A stretch of 41,058 nucleotides of DNA from Lachnospiraceae bacterium (GCA_028706005.1 JAQWCI010000004.1:1-41058); one strand, 5' to 3'; shown: positions 8,071 to 16,634, numbered from the stretch's first letter. The notes: generated from the sequence alone by a model not told the origin. A program made the numbers and translations.

Positions 8071-11000
8071 TCAATGTGCAAAATCTTTTTGATGGAGTAT
8101 CATTCTATCCTCAGAATCGTAGCGCTTTCTCTTCATTGAATCGAACAGGTGCCCCGGTGTCTTCTTCTCAGAAACTCCGATTGCCTCATCCACTATATCC
8201 CTGACTTCCTCGACCGTCACGTGATGAGTCGCGCTCTGCATCGAAGTAATCACCGACTCGAGTTCCACCAGAGCCTCAGCATCAATAGAGCAATCCTGAC
8301 GATTGGCGTAGTGCTGTGCATAGTTTATGAGCTCTTTTGTGGAAAGGGTCTTCACATCGATCCTTGTAGTGAAAAGATCTTTGAGCCTGCTCTCATACTG
8401 CTTGTAGAACTTGTCCATCTCAGCGCCTGAGCCTACGAGGATCACGATAATTCCGTGATCTTCCTTCTCAAGCTCCATGTTGAGTGCACTTACTGTCTCA
8501 CGTGTCATGGTGTAAGCTTTGTCAACAATAAGACCGCCGTTTTCGAGTCTGCTGAAGTAAGCAGCCGGTCCCTTCTTGCTGAGTCCTGCACCGTTTGTCA
8601 CTGCTACCTTACCGGAGAAATTGCTGTCGGTAAGATGTTCATTTCTGAGCAGTACCTTTGCGAGATCAAGAGTTCCTGTTCCCTCATCTCCTGTGATGAT
8701 GACGTTGCCGGTGTAAGAAGCAAGACTGATTTCATCGATCGTTCGTAAAAGCTGAGCTCTCGTATTCTTCTCATGCAGGAATGGGCCGAACATCTTGCGC
8801 TGTTCCGGGGTCATGTTGCGGATCCTGTCAGCTTCAGAGTTGTGTTTTGCTGGTTTCACTTCCGCTTTATCATGTTTTATTTCTGTTTCCTGCGGGTCCG
8901 CAGGAACTCCCTGCAGTGCTTCGGTGACAGCTTCTACTGTTTTCTCGTGCGCTGCTTCCTTGTCGTCATCTGTCTCTGGCTGTTCATCTGCCGGCTGTTC
9001 ATCTGCCGGCTCTTCATCCGCGGCTTCTTTCTCTGCCTCAGCTTTCTCTGCAGCTTCCTTCTCAGCCTCAGCTTTCTCTGCAGCTTCCTTCTCAGCCTCT
9101 GCTTTTTCTGCGGCTTCTTTCTCTGCCTCAGCTTTCTCTGCAGCCGCCTTTGCAGCTGCCTGCTTCTCTGCTATTTGCTTCTCTGCAGCCAGTCTCTGCG
9201 CCGAAAGTCTCGCTTCTTCTTCATCCGCAAGGCGTTTTGCCGCTGCTTCTATTTCTGCTTTTCTTGCAGCTTCAGCTGCTGCTTTGCGGGCCTTTTCTTC
9301 CGCTTCAATCTTTATCTGTTCCTCAGCAGCCTCACGTTTCTTTTCGCGCTCCGCGAGGATACGTTTTGCCGCTGCTTCTATCTCCGCCTGTCTTGCAGCT
9401 TCCTCTTCTGCCTTGCGTGCAGCTTCAGCTGCTGCTCTTTCAGCTGCCAGTTTCTCATCATTTGCGAACTGTCTGGCAACAAGAGCTGCTATCTCCTGCG
9501 TTTCCGAGAGCTTGTCTTCTTCATTCTCAGTCGCAGCTTCGCTCGTGTTCATTGTGTCTGTCTCTTTGCCGACGGGTTCCACGAAATGCAACGGCTGCTC
9601 TATCTCTTTGTCGATCTTGACACCGCCTGCCGCGCCGTTCACTTCTGGAGCTGACCATGTCCTTGTGGCTGCATCAACTGCTGACGGATCCATCACAAGA
9701 GTATCGCGGACACCCGCATCTTCAAGAGCATTCTGTTTGTTCTCAGGAGCTTCATTGGCCTGTCCTGCAAGTGCGACCTGGAGCTTCTCATTTCCTGTCA
9801 TTCCATCAGAGAGTCCGCCGTTCGGTGCTGCTTCTCTTATGCGATCAGCGCGATCCTCATCATACGCCTGAAGTTTTGCCGTCGCTTCTTCCTCTGTCTC
9901 TGCGTTCTCCGGCATTTCTGTGCTGAATGTGCGATGCGCAGGTCTCAATGCTGCCTCTTTTGCAGCGCGCTCAGCCACCCTGACCTCAGGGTCAAGTCTC
10001 ATTGACATCTGTCCGTCATTATCCTGTGCAAGATATGGGTTATATCGATTTTCCCGGCTTTCGGTCTGCTGTGGCTCAACGTTCATGCGCTCACGGACCA
10101 CTTTGGCTTTCTGCCTTGCCTGCTCGAATTGTTCTTTTTCCTCAGGTGTCTTTTCGGCTTCTTCCGGAAGATCGAAGCCATTATTGAATACCCTGCGTAC
10201 CTTTTCCTGACTGGCTCTCTGTTCTGCCCCACGCTCGATCGGTCCGGTCTCCCGCGTCATAATATCTTTCAGTCCATCGGCAACTTCACGCTGCAGATCC
10301 ACCGTGCTCACAAGCTTTTCATCAAGTTGTTTTACATGGATATCGCTCTCACCTTCAGGCACCTGGCTCATTGGCTCGGTACCCGCTATTCCAGTGATTC
10401 TGGCAGCTCTGTCGACCATGTCATCCATATTGGGTTCATTACCTGTATCTCTGCGGACAGGAGCGGAAGATTCCTGTTCATATGCGCCCTCATCGCGCGG
10501 CGCCGGTTCTTCCTGAGGTATTGGCGCAGTGATAGGCGCAGTCGCCCGTCTTGCCGTTGTGACAAGCTGGCGGTATATCTCATTCTGTTCACCTGTGAGT
10601 CCTGAATACTTCTGCTTGAGCTGGATTGCTTTCTTCTGATATGAAGGTTTCCCTTTAGCTATGAGTTTATCGCATTCCGCGACGCATTCCTGATACCTGC
10701 TGTTCTCCTCATATATCCTTGCAAGTTCAAACACCCATTTGTCGCGAAAGGAAACTCTTTCGAGTTCCTTAAGGACGCTTATTCTCTCATCTATACTGAC
10801 GTGCTGAAGCTGATACATCTGATACTGAAGGACAAAACGACTGGGATCTCTCGGAGAAATGCGAGTGAATTCGTTATATAACTGCAATGCCGGCAACATT
10901 TGTTTCTGCCTGAGCAGGAGTTCACAAAGAGCATATATGATCTTTGGATCTTCCGGTTCAAAATTGTACGCCTGAAGCAGGACCGCATAGCTTTCCTGGA

Positions 11001-11166
11001 TCTTTCCGTTTATCTTATACAGATCGCTTATCATGCACAGCGTTTTCACGCTCTTAACATGAGTCCAATCGATCGAGTCAGCTATTTCCAGTGCCTGAGC
11101 AAAATCTCTCTGAGTTATCAGAGATTTTATATCATCAAGCCGAACCTTATACTCATATTTGTCCAA
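8071..11166 (-). CDS. TPR protein with low-complexity linker and degenerate AAA+ domain
   Basis: About 1031 aa from TTG 11166, chosen because GGGAGGA lies 6 nt before it; an in-frame TTG at 11184 has no site. Residues 1-210 are TPR-like helices (AQALEIADSIDW, SYAVLLQAYNFEPEDPKIIYA). Residues 215-780 are acidic, Ala/Glu/Lys-rich and coiled-coil-like, with four 10-residue repeats near 675-715. Residues 785-1031 resemble the CbbX/SpoVK AAA+ fold (IIVILVGSGAEMDKF, then SIDAEALVELESVI). The P-loop reads TGDEGTGTLD with no GK[ST], Walker B is LIVDKA with Lys for Glu, and the usual arginine-finger stretch is replaced by LKDLF. ATP hydrolysis is therefore unlikely. No signal peptide or membrane segment is seen. 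It is upstream of glgB. Function unknown; a scaffold is a guess. Confidence 0.85.
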   Translation of the reverse strand: MDKYEYKVRLDDIKSLITQRDFAQALEIADSIDWTHVKSVKTLCMISDLYKINGKIQESYAVLLQAYNFEPEDPKIIYALCELLLRQKQMLPALQLYNEFTRISPRDPSRFVLQYQMYQLQHVSIDERISVLKELERVSFRDKWVFELARIYEENSRYQECVAECDKLIAKGKPSYQKKAIQLKQKYSGLTGEQNEIYRQLVTTARRATAPITAPIPQEEPAPRDEGAYEQESSAPVRRDTGNEPNMDDMVDRAARITGIAGTEPMSQVPEGESDIHVKQLDEKLVSTVDLQREVADGLKDIMTRETGPIERGAEQRASQEKVRRVFNNGFDLPEEAEKTPEEKEQFEQARQKAKVVRERMNVEPQQTESRENRYNPYLAQDNDGQMSMRLDPEVRVAERAAKEAALRPAHRTFSTEMPENAETEEEATAKLQAYDEDRADRIREAAPNGGLSDGMTGNEKLQVALAGQANEAPENKQNALEDAGVRDTLVMDPSAVDAATRTWSAPEVNGAAGGVKIDKEIEQPLHFVEPVGKETDTMNTSEAATENEEDKLSETQEIAALVARQFANDEKLAAERAAAEAARKAEEEAARQAEIEAAAKRILAEREKKREAAEEQIKIEAEEKARKAAAEAARKAEIEAAAKRLADEEEARLSAQRLAAEKQIAEKQAAAKAAAEKAEAEKEAAEKAEAEKEAAEKAEAEKEAAEKAEAEKEAADEEPADEQPADEQPETDDDKEAAHEKTVEAVTEALQGVPADPQETEIKHDKAEVKPAKHNSEADRIRNMTPEQRKMFGPFLHEKNTRAQLLRTIDEISLASYTGNVIITGDEGTGTLDLAKVLLRNEHLTDSNFSGKVAVTNGAGLSKKGPAAYFSRLENGGLIVDKAYTMTRETVSALNMELEKEDHGIIVILVGSGAEMDKFYKQYESRLKDLFTTRIDVKTLSTKELINYAQHYANRQDCSIDAEALVELESVITSMQSATHHVTVEEVRDIVDEAIGVSEKKTPGHLFDSMKRKRYDSEDRMILHQKDFAH
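8978..9142 (-). repeat. In-gene tandem repeats: three 15-bp and four 30-bp units
   Basis: The 30-bp units begin at 9023, 9053, 9083 and 9113 and encode EKAEAEKEAA-type decapeptides. The 15-bp units begin at 8978, 8993 and 9008 and encode PADEQ-type pentapeptides. All keep the reading frame, so copy number could vary by slippage without breaking the gene. Confidence 0.9.
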
Positions 11167-11185
11167 CGCGATCCTCCCTGCCAAA

Positions 11186-11201
11186 ACGCGCTGAAGCGCG
11201 T
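11186..11201 (-). other. Leader hairpin before the TPR protein
   Basis: A 6-bp GC stem (ACGCGC, 4-nt loop, GCGCGT) lies in the expected 5' leader, between the promoter and the TTG start. On the minus strand it is followed by TTTT, so it could act as a weak attenuator or protect the 5' end. Confidence 0.5.
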
Positions 11202-11228
11202 GTTTTTAGGCCTAGACATATTCGATTA

Positions 11229-11257
11229 AGTTTATCATAACCACATGGCAGTGTCAA
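11229..11257 (-). promoter_or_regulatory. Sigma-A promoter of the TPR-glgB unit
   Basis: Minus strand: TTGACA (11257-11252), a 17-bp spacer, then TAAACT (11234-11229). Near-consensus; predicted transcription start near 11222, leaving a leader of about 55 nt. Confidence 0.85.
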
Positions 11258-11296
11258 AAACGCGTGGCCCGATTCAATTGCCATGAAACCGCCGGT

Positions 11297-12181
11297 TTAT
11301 CGCATGTTTCTGAGCTTTTCAGACAGTTCTGCGAACTCTTCGAGTGAAAGTTTTTCACCTCTTACGTCTTCCTTCAGACCCATTTCACTCAGACACTTCT
11401 GAACATCTTCGCGTGTTATATTCTTATTCGTATCGCCATGTTCAAGCCCGGAAACTATACCATTTGCGATTGTTTTGCGGCGCTGATTAAAAGATGCTCT
11501 TATGACAGCAAAAAGGAATTGCTCATCCGCGCTTACAGGAGCTTCGTCCCTCGCTTTAAGACATAACACACTGCTGGTCACTCCGGGTCTCGGAATAAAA
11601 CAGTTTGGAGGCACATCCGTCACGACTTCCGGTTCGCTGTAGTACTTGACTGCCAGCGTTATCGCGCCGTAGTTCTTGTTACCAGGCGCTGAGCAAATCC
11701 TCTCAGCTACTTCTTTCTGCACCATTACAGTGATGCTGTCAAAACATCCCTTCTCCTTCAGCAGTTTCATTATTATCGGAGTCGTAACATAATATGGCAG
11801 ATTTGCAACTACTTTCATTGGTCTTCCGCCATTATGTCTGTCAGCAATTTCCCTGAGGTCTGTCTTTAGGACATCATTCCATATGATATCAATATTATCC
11901 CGGCCTGCCAGCGTTTCCGTAAGGACTGGTCTAAGGCTTTCATCAATCTCAACAGCGACCACATGACCTGCGGCTTCTGAGAGCATCCCTGTCATTGTTC
12001 CGATTCCGGGGCCGATTTCGAGCACGCAGTCTTCCTTCGTTATTCCGGCCGCACTGATTATCTTCCTTACGATATTTGAATCTATAAGAAAATTCTGTCC
12101 GTATTTTTTGCGGGCTTTTATGCCGAATTTATCAAGTACATAAAGGGTTCCGCCCGGCGTACAGATATCAATGTATTCCAT
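11297..12181 (-). CDS. rsmA: 16S rRNA dimethyladenosine transferase RsmA (KsgA)
   Basis: 294 aa. SAM-dependent methyltransferase fold with the N-terminal KKYGQNFLIDSN signature, motif I LEIGPGIGTMT (near 58), motif II acidic VAVEID and the catalytic NLPYY motif. It dimethylates two adjacent adenines (A1518/A1519 in E. coli numbering) of 16S rRNA during small-subunit maturation. GGAGAACTTAT gives its ribosome binding site inside the end of tatD, and the two genes overlap by 14 bp. The tatD-rsmA order is common in Firmicutes. Confidence 0.97.
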   Translation of the reverse strand: MEYIDICTPGGTLYVLDKFGIKARKKYGQNFLIDSNIVRKIISAAGITKEDCVLEIGPGIGTMTGMLSEAAGHVVAVEIDESLRPVLTETLAGRDNIDIIWNDVLKTDLREIADRHNGGRPMKVVANLPYYVTTPIIMKLLKEKGCFDSITVMVQKEVAERICSAPGNKNYGAITLAVKYYSEPEVVTDVPPNCFIPRPGVTSSVLCLKARDEAPVSADEQFLFAVIRASFNQRRKTIANGIVSGLEHGDTNKNITREDVQKCLSEMGLKEDVRGEKLSLEEFAELSEKLRNMR

Positions 12182-12941
12182 ATAAGTTCTCCGCGTTCTT
12201 CTCGGTGACGTTTATCACCTCGTCAGTGGTAATGTTCTTTATCCTTGCGATCTGCGCCGCAACAAACGGGAGATTCAGTGAAGAATTTCGTTCACCCCTC
12301 AGAGGTTCCGGTGCCATATACGGGCAATCAGTCTCCAGCACTATTCGTTCCAGTGGTAGTATTGCAACTGCCTCGCGGACTTTTCTGGCGTTCTTAAAAG
12401 TAACGACTCCGCCTATCCCTATGTAATATCCCATCTTCACATACATGACCGCCATTTCGCTGCTGTATGAATAACAGTGGATGACACCCTGCGGCCCGTC
12501 CACACGCACTCTGTGTTCTTTCAGTATGTCCATCGTATCCTGCGCTGCATCCCTCGAGTGAATGATAACCGGCAGGTCGCACTTACTGGCGATTTCCAGC
12601 TGTCTCTTAAACCAGAACTTCTGCTGTTCTCTATTTGGCTCATCACCATGATAATCAAGACCTATCTCTCCTATTGCTACTGTCTTTGGAAGGGCTGCCG
12701 CCTCCCTGATTATTTCAAGGTCTTTCTCGTCAAGATCAGCACATTCTGAAGGATGTACTCCTGCTGAGGAATACACGCGGGGGTACTTTTCTGCCAGTGC
12801 TGCGCCCGATTCTATGCCCTTCATATCAGCCGCCACATTAACAACATAATCTACGCCATTGCTTCCAAGACCTGACAGAATTTCATCTCTGTCATTGTCA
12901 AAAGCTTCATCATCATAGTGTGCGTGTGTATCAAATATCAT
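12168..12941 (-). CDS. tatD: TatD family metal-dependent hydrolase
   Basis: 257 aa TIM-barrel hydrolase. Metal ligands are visible: the DTHAHYDD motif at the N-terminus, GEIGLDYH, VIIHSRDA, IHCYS and ETDCPYMAPEP. TatD/YcfH proteins are Mg2+-dependent DNases/exonucleases; the exact in vivo substrate is debated. The start at 12941 is selected by GGGAGGT 7 nt upstream; a longer reading by five codons would overlap that site. It overlaps rsmA at its 3' end. Confidence 0.93.
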   Translation of the reverse strand: MIFDTHAHYDDEAFDNDRDEILSGLGSNGVDYVVNVAADMKGIESGAALAEKYPRVYSSAGVHPSECADLDEKDLEIIREAAALPKTVAIGEIGLDYHGDEPNREQQKFWFKRQLEIASKCDLPVIIHSRDAAQDTMDILKEHRVRVDGPQGVIHCYSYSSEMAVMYVKMGYYIGIGGVVTFKNARKVREAVAILPLERIVLETDCPYMAPEPLRGERNSSLNLPFVAAQIARIKNITTDEVINVTEKNAENLYGIH

Positions 12942-12974
12942 GCAGAGACCTCCCAAGTGAACTTTATTCTAACA

Positions 12975-13000
12975 GAAAAGCCGCATAAATGCGGCTTTTC
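12975..13000. terminator. Symmetric terminator-like hairpin
   Basis: Perfect 11-bp stem GAAAAGCCGCA / TGCGGCTTTTC with a 4-nt loop. The A-tract and T-tract in the stem allow either direction. It lies upstream of tatD, so on the minus strand it could stop read-through from the DUF853 gene across the tRNA. Confidence 0.7.
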
Positions 13001-13011
13001 CTGTAATTTGA

Positions 13012-13058
13012 AAAAAAATTTTTTATTGCTTGCCAAACACGAATACGTATATTATAAT
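13012..13058 (+). promoter_or_regulatory. tRNA-Lys promoter with UP-like A/T tract
   Basis: TTGCCA (13030-13035), 17-bp spacer, TATAAT (13053-13058). Directly upstream, an A8 run followed by T6 (about 13012-13025) sits where an UP element would. Predicted start is near 13065, about 33 nt before the mature tRNA. Confidence 0.85.
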
Positions 13059-13097
13059 ATCCATTGCGTCTGAAAAACACGCAAACATCATATATAA

Positions 13098-13170
13098 GCG
13101 CTTTTAGCTCAGCTGGTAGAGCACCTGACTCTTAATCAGGGTGTCCAGGGTTCGAGTCCCTGAAGGCGCA
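13098..13170 (+). tRNA. tRNA-Lys (anticodon CTT)
   Basis: 73 nt folding as a standard cloverleaf: acceptor GCGCTTT/AAGGCGC with one G-U pair, D arm AGCTCAGCTGGTAGAGC, anticodon stem CCTGA/TCAGG with loop CTCTTAA (anticodon 13131-13133), and T arm CCAGG/CCTGA-side pairing around GTTCGAGTC. Discriminator is A and CCA is not encoded. It stands alone. Confidence 0.97.
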
Positions 13171-13224
13171 TCGGGAGCATCGTTTTTGTGGATCAGATTC
13201 CATGGGAGCGGTGTTTCTTCTTGT

Positions 13225-14748
13225 TTATATCTTAAATAAAGTGCTCAGTATTCCTCTTCCAAGACTTGCTCCGAGATTCCCTCCGAGTGTTTTTCCAAAT
13301 GATCCGAATTGTCCTCCGACCTGTTTGCCGACCTGACGGCCAATTGTTCCTGTAATGGTGCTGGCAACAGATTTCACCGCTCTTTTGTTAGCGTTAGCCG
13401 CTTTCTTATTGTCAGCTGCATCATTTGCTGCTTTCTCATCATCCCGAGCCTTTTCAATTCCCTTGCGTTTCAATAATTCATAAGCAGAATCAGGATCCTC
13501 TGCATTTTCATATTTGCTGTAAAGAATACTTCCCTTTATGATCTGCTGCCGCACCTCATCATCTATTGCACCCATAAGGCTCTGTGGAGGCAGTATGGAA
13601 ACCTTCTCCGATATTTCAGGCATTCCCTGCTCATCAAGAAATGAGACCACTGCTTCTCCTGTCCCGAGATTCATGATCGTTTCGTATGTATCAAAGCCGG
13701 GATTTACGCGGAACGATTCAGCCGCTGACTTGACAGCTTTCTGATCAGACGGCGTATACGCGCGTAGTCCATGCTCTATCCTGTTCCCGAGCTGCGCCAG
13801 CACACCGTCAGGGATATCCCCTGGATTCTGAGTGATAAAGAAAATTCCCACTCCTTTTGAACGAATGAGTTTGACCACCTGTTCTATCTTATCGAGCAGC
13901 GCCTTCTGATTATCTTTGAAGAGAAGATGTGCCTCATCAAAGAAGAATACCATCTTGGGTTTATCAAGATCACCGACTTCAGGAAGTGTCTCAAAAAGCT
14001 CCGACAGCATCCACAGAAGGAATGTGGAATACAGAGCCGTATCACCTATAAGGCTCTCTGAATCGAGTATGTTTATCATTCCTTTTCCGTCAGCGTCTAC
14101 TGTGAACCAGTCACTGATGTTGAGGGCCGGTTCTCCAAAGAAAACATCCCCTCCATTAAGTTCCAGTGCCGTCACGGCTCTCATTATCGCAGCGATGGAA
14201 GCCGCCGGAATATTTCCATACTGTTCCCTGTACTGTCTGGAATTCTCATCGACGTAATTCAGCATTGCCTTGAGGTCTTTTGTGTCAATGAGCAGCAGAG
14301 AGCTGTCATCAGCAATCTTGAAAACTATAGAGAGTATCTGTGATTGGATTTCATTCAGGTCAAGAATTCTGGTGAGCAGGAGCGGTCCCATCTCCGAAAC
14401 CGTAGTGCGCAGTGGCATTCCCTTCTTTCCAAAGATGTCCCAGAAAGCTGTCGGGTAACTGTGGTAAGAGAAACCGGCTTCTGAAAGACCGAATCTTTTT
14501 ATCCTTTCCTGCATGTCAGGCGAGTCCGCTCCAGGTCTCGCCATCCCCGCCAGATCTCCCTTTACATCAGCAAGGAAAACCGGGACTCCCATATCACTGA
14601 ATGATTCAGCTAGTACCTTGAGTGTAATTGTTTTGCCTGTGCCGGTCGCGCCGGCGATAAGCCCGTGTCTGTTAGTCATCCCGGGAAGTATGGAAATATT
14701 CCTTCCGTCAGATGTCTGTGCTACCCATATCCTGCCGTCCTTAAGCAT
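13225..14748 (-). CDS. HerA-like ATPase of the DUF853 family
   Basis: 507 aa. P-loop GATGTGKT (33-40), a VKGDLAGM segment, Walker B MVFFFDEAH, and a sensor stretch FFITQNPGDIPDGVL, all typical of the DUF853/HerA C-terminal helicase-like family. These are cytosolic RecA-fold ATPases related to HerA/FtsK; the cellular role of DUF853 proteins is not firmly established. The C-terminal 90 residues are Ala/Lys-rich, then Gly-rich (GQFGSFGKTLGGNLG). I start at ATG 14748, preceded by AGGGGGTG; a GTG seven codons upstream has no site. It is divergent from the unidentified plus-strand gene at 14900. Confidence 0.9.
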   Translation of the reverse strand: MLKDGRIWVAQTSDGRNISILPGMTNRHGLIAGATGTGKTITLKVLAESFSDMGVPVFLADVKGDLAGMARPGADSPDMQERIKRFGLSEAGFSYHSYPTAFWDIFGKKGMPLRTTVSEMGPLLLTRILDLNEIQSQILSIVFKIADDSSLLLIDTKDLKAMLNYVDENSRQYREQYGNIPAASIAAIMRAVTALELNGGDVFFGEPALNISDWFTVDADGKGMINILDSESLIGDTALYSTFLLWMLSELFETLPEVGDLDKPKMVFFFDEAHLLFKDNQKALLDKIEQVVKLIRSKGVGIFFITQNPGDIPDGVLAQLGNRIEHGLRAYTPSDQKAVKSAAESFRVNPGFDTYETIMNLGTGEAVVSFLDEQGMPEISEKVSILPPQSLMGAIDDEVRQQIIKGSILYSKYENAEDPDSAYELLKRKGIEKARDDEKAANDAADNKKAANANKRAVKSVASTITGTIGRQVGKQVGGQFGSFGKTLGGNLGASLGRGILSTLFKI

Positions 14749-14899
14749 ATTCACCCCCTGCCGAAACACTCAGATATTATTCATCGGCTCATATAATAGA
14801 GTATACCATGTTACAATTATCTTAATTTGTGAGTTTCTATGTCGTGAGTTTAAAGCTAATATATTTATAACTATAGACCAATCTGGAACGGAGCTTGTT

Positions 14900-15946
14900 T
14901 TGAACACTTATACAATAACAAAAGCGATGATAGAATCCACAGTCGACCACGGGATCAAAAGTATGGAAGAAGACCCCAAGCGCAGTATGCGGCGGTTGTG
15001 TGACCTCGGCAGGCAGTTTTCAAAGAGTCGCTGCCAGGATTATCTTTTCGGCATAATCCAGGAGCTTCTCGAAAATGAAGACAGCAGCTACTATGACCTT
15101 GTCGCGAATGCTCTGAAGAATACCGACCACGGAACAATAAGGGATTTCGGTGTAGCTTTCGGCTATACTTCATGGACGTATGGTGCAAGGATGCTGCGTT
15201 CCTTCGAAAAGAGGACAGGTCATGCGGCGCCTCTGACTCTTATGCTGAGATTCCAGCCCGATCTTGCCGGCGGACTTTCAATTTCGGATATTGATAATAT
15301 CATTCAACAGGGAACAGCCATTGGGATTTTCTCATATTTTATCCGTGAGGTCGGCGGTTCCTCTGATTCCTACGAAATAATAAACCTGTTCCGCAAGTAC
15401 CCGGACTGCGGATTCGCCTATTTCAGAAGTTCAGGAAGACTTACAGCTGCTCAGATCCAGATGATGAAGCTCTGCAAGAACCTCCTGACACTGCTGCCAT
15501 GTGAGGACAGTGAAACAGCGCTGACCGCGCCCTTCCTTCGTGACAACAAAATACTGTTCGGCATCAGTGCCCTTTATAATTCGGCATATAGCACCGAACA
15601 GGTAAGTGAAGCACTCAGAAACGTGATTCCTTCAGAAGCCACATTCTTTATTCCTGTTGCAGACGATTCAGTTCCGGAGTCCGAGATCCAAAAATTTACG
15701 GATCTGTGCTACAAGTCAAGACTGGAGCAGAATTATCCTGTATTTGTCATGGATTATTACGGCGATACTGCAGCTCTCTTCGGGCGTTTTCTGAATCACA
15801 AGTATCTTTTGGAGATTGGTGAAGACAAACGCATCATCAGGCCGGCCGACAGTAGTATCAAAGTCCTGCCCACTGACATTCCGCTTGGAGATGCACTGCA
15901 GAAGATCATGCCCGCCATAGATACCACTGACATTTCCGAGAAATGA
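14900..15946 (+). CDS. Unidentified 348-aa protein
   Basis: I do not recognise a named family. Start is TTG 14900, with GGAG six nt upstream; the frame stays open further upstream only by running antisense through the DUF853 gene, and the first ATG (14927) has no site. The N-terminus is charged and helical (DHGIKSMEEDPKRSMRRLCDLG), followed by a region with FGYTSWTYGARMLRSFEKR. The second half looks alpha/beta with an IFSYFIREVGG strand and FVMDYYGD. There is no signal peptide, membrane span or clustered Cys motif. It is monocistronic, with its own terminator. It reads like a conserved Clostridia protein of unknown function. Confidence 0.75.
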   Translation: MNTYTITKAMIESTVDHGIKSMEEDPKRSMRRLCDLGRQFSKSRCQDYLFGIIQELLENEDSSYYDLVANALKNTDHGTIRDFGVAFGYTSWTYGARMLRSFEKRTGHAAPLTLMLRFQPDLAGGLSISDIDNIIQQGTAIGIFSYFIREVGGSSDSYEIINLFRKYPDCGFAYFRSSGRLTAAQIQMMKLCKNLLTLLPCEDSETALTAPFLRDNKILFGISALYNSAYSTEQVSEALRNVIPSEATFFIPVADDSVPESEIQKFTDLCYKSRLEQNYPVFVMDYYGDTAALFGRFLNHKYLLEIGEDKRIIRPADSSIKVLPTDIPLGDALQKIMPAIDTTDISEK

Positions 15947-15961
15947 ACTATTGATCAGAAT

Positions 15962-16011
15962 AAAGACCGGAGAAAGCGCCATTGCTGACAGCTGCTTTCC
16001 CCGGTCTTTTT
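15962..16011 (+). terminator. Rho-independent terminator after the 348-aa gene
   Basis: AAAGACCGG pairs with CCGGTCTTT, extended by GAAAGC/GCTTTC inside, and followed by a T5 run on the plus strand. It lies between convergent genes. Confidence 0.9.
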
Positions 16012-16020
16012 ATGTTCATC

Positions 16021-16599
16021 TTATTCTTTTGTTTCGTTAATCTGCTTTTCTTCTTTGCCCAGGGCTTCAGGATGCTCAACGAACGCGGTGACGATCCCCC
16101 GCACTTTTGACATATACTCTTTGGCATCCATCTCTTTATAATATCCGCCGGAAAGCCAGCGTATAATGGAATTTATCAACGCGTCTATGATGAATGTCAG
16201 ATAGAAATCTTCATCATCACCCTGTGGCAGCAGATCCTTCATAAAGAATTCTGCTATCGGCCACGCAGTCTCAACAAGATAATCACGAAATGAATTCTGT
16301 CCTTCAATCTTGAGCGCGCATCTGTAGAACTTTTTCTCACGATAAAAATACTCGCAGATGTCCGTCAGCCAATCCCATCCGTTCTCATAAGAACTCAGGT
16401 CCATTTCACCGATAAATCCCACATAAAATATCCAGTTTACAAGATCATATTTGTCTCTGAAGTGATAGTAAAAACTCTTTCTGTTAATCCCACAGTCGCT
16501 GCAGATATCAGAAACACTGATCTTTTCAAACGGTCGCTGCGCCATGAGTTTTTTCATTGACGCGGCAAGCGCATTTTTTGTGATATTCGAATCCGACAT
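16021..16599 (-). CDS. TetR-family transcriptional regulator (DhaS/TetR_C-like)
   Basis: About 192 aa. N-terminal helix-turn-helix: ITKNALAASMKKLM, then FEKISVSDICSDCGINRKSF with YYHFRDKYDLVNWIF, the pattern of the DhaS-like TetR group. The C-terminal ligand-binding half is helical. It probably represses a promoter nearby; a TACCATTGGTA dyad lies 36 bp upstream of its start. Start is uncertain: ATG 16599 follows GGGCGG..GGGG, and a GTG two codons earlier is possible. It lies downstream of sufU, but there is no reason to link it to SUF. Confidence 0.85.
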   Translation of the reverse strand: MSDSNITKNALAASMKKLMAQRPFEKISVSDICSDCGINRKSFYYHFRDKYDLVNWIFYVGFIGEMDLSSYENGWDWLTDICEYFYREKKFYRCALKIEGQNSFRDYLVETAWPIAEFFMKDLLPQGDDEDFYLTFIIDALINSIIRWLSGGYYKEMDAKEYMSKVRGIVTAFVEHPEALGKEEKQINETKE

Positions 16600-16634
16600 C
16601 CCCACACCGCCCGATCAGAAATACTACATTGCAC

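Noticed and set aside
9023-9142. Possible CRISPR-like direct repeats of 30 bp
   Set aside because: The units are contiguous with no spacers and stay in the frame of a coding gene.
8773-9871. Plus-strand frames rich in Ser, Ala, Phe or Leu
   Set aside because: They mirror the Ala/Glu/Lys-rich repeat on the other strand; composition alone keeps them open.
13171-13224. Terminator directly after tRNA-Lys
   Set aside because: There is a T5 run but no inverted repeat before it.
14513-14899. Upstream extension of the unidentified plus-strand gene
   Set aside because: This part is antisense to the DUF853 coding sequence; the TTG at 14900 has the only good site.
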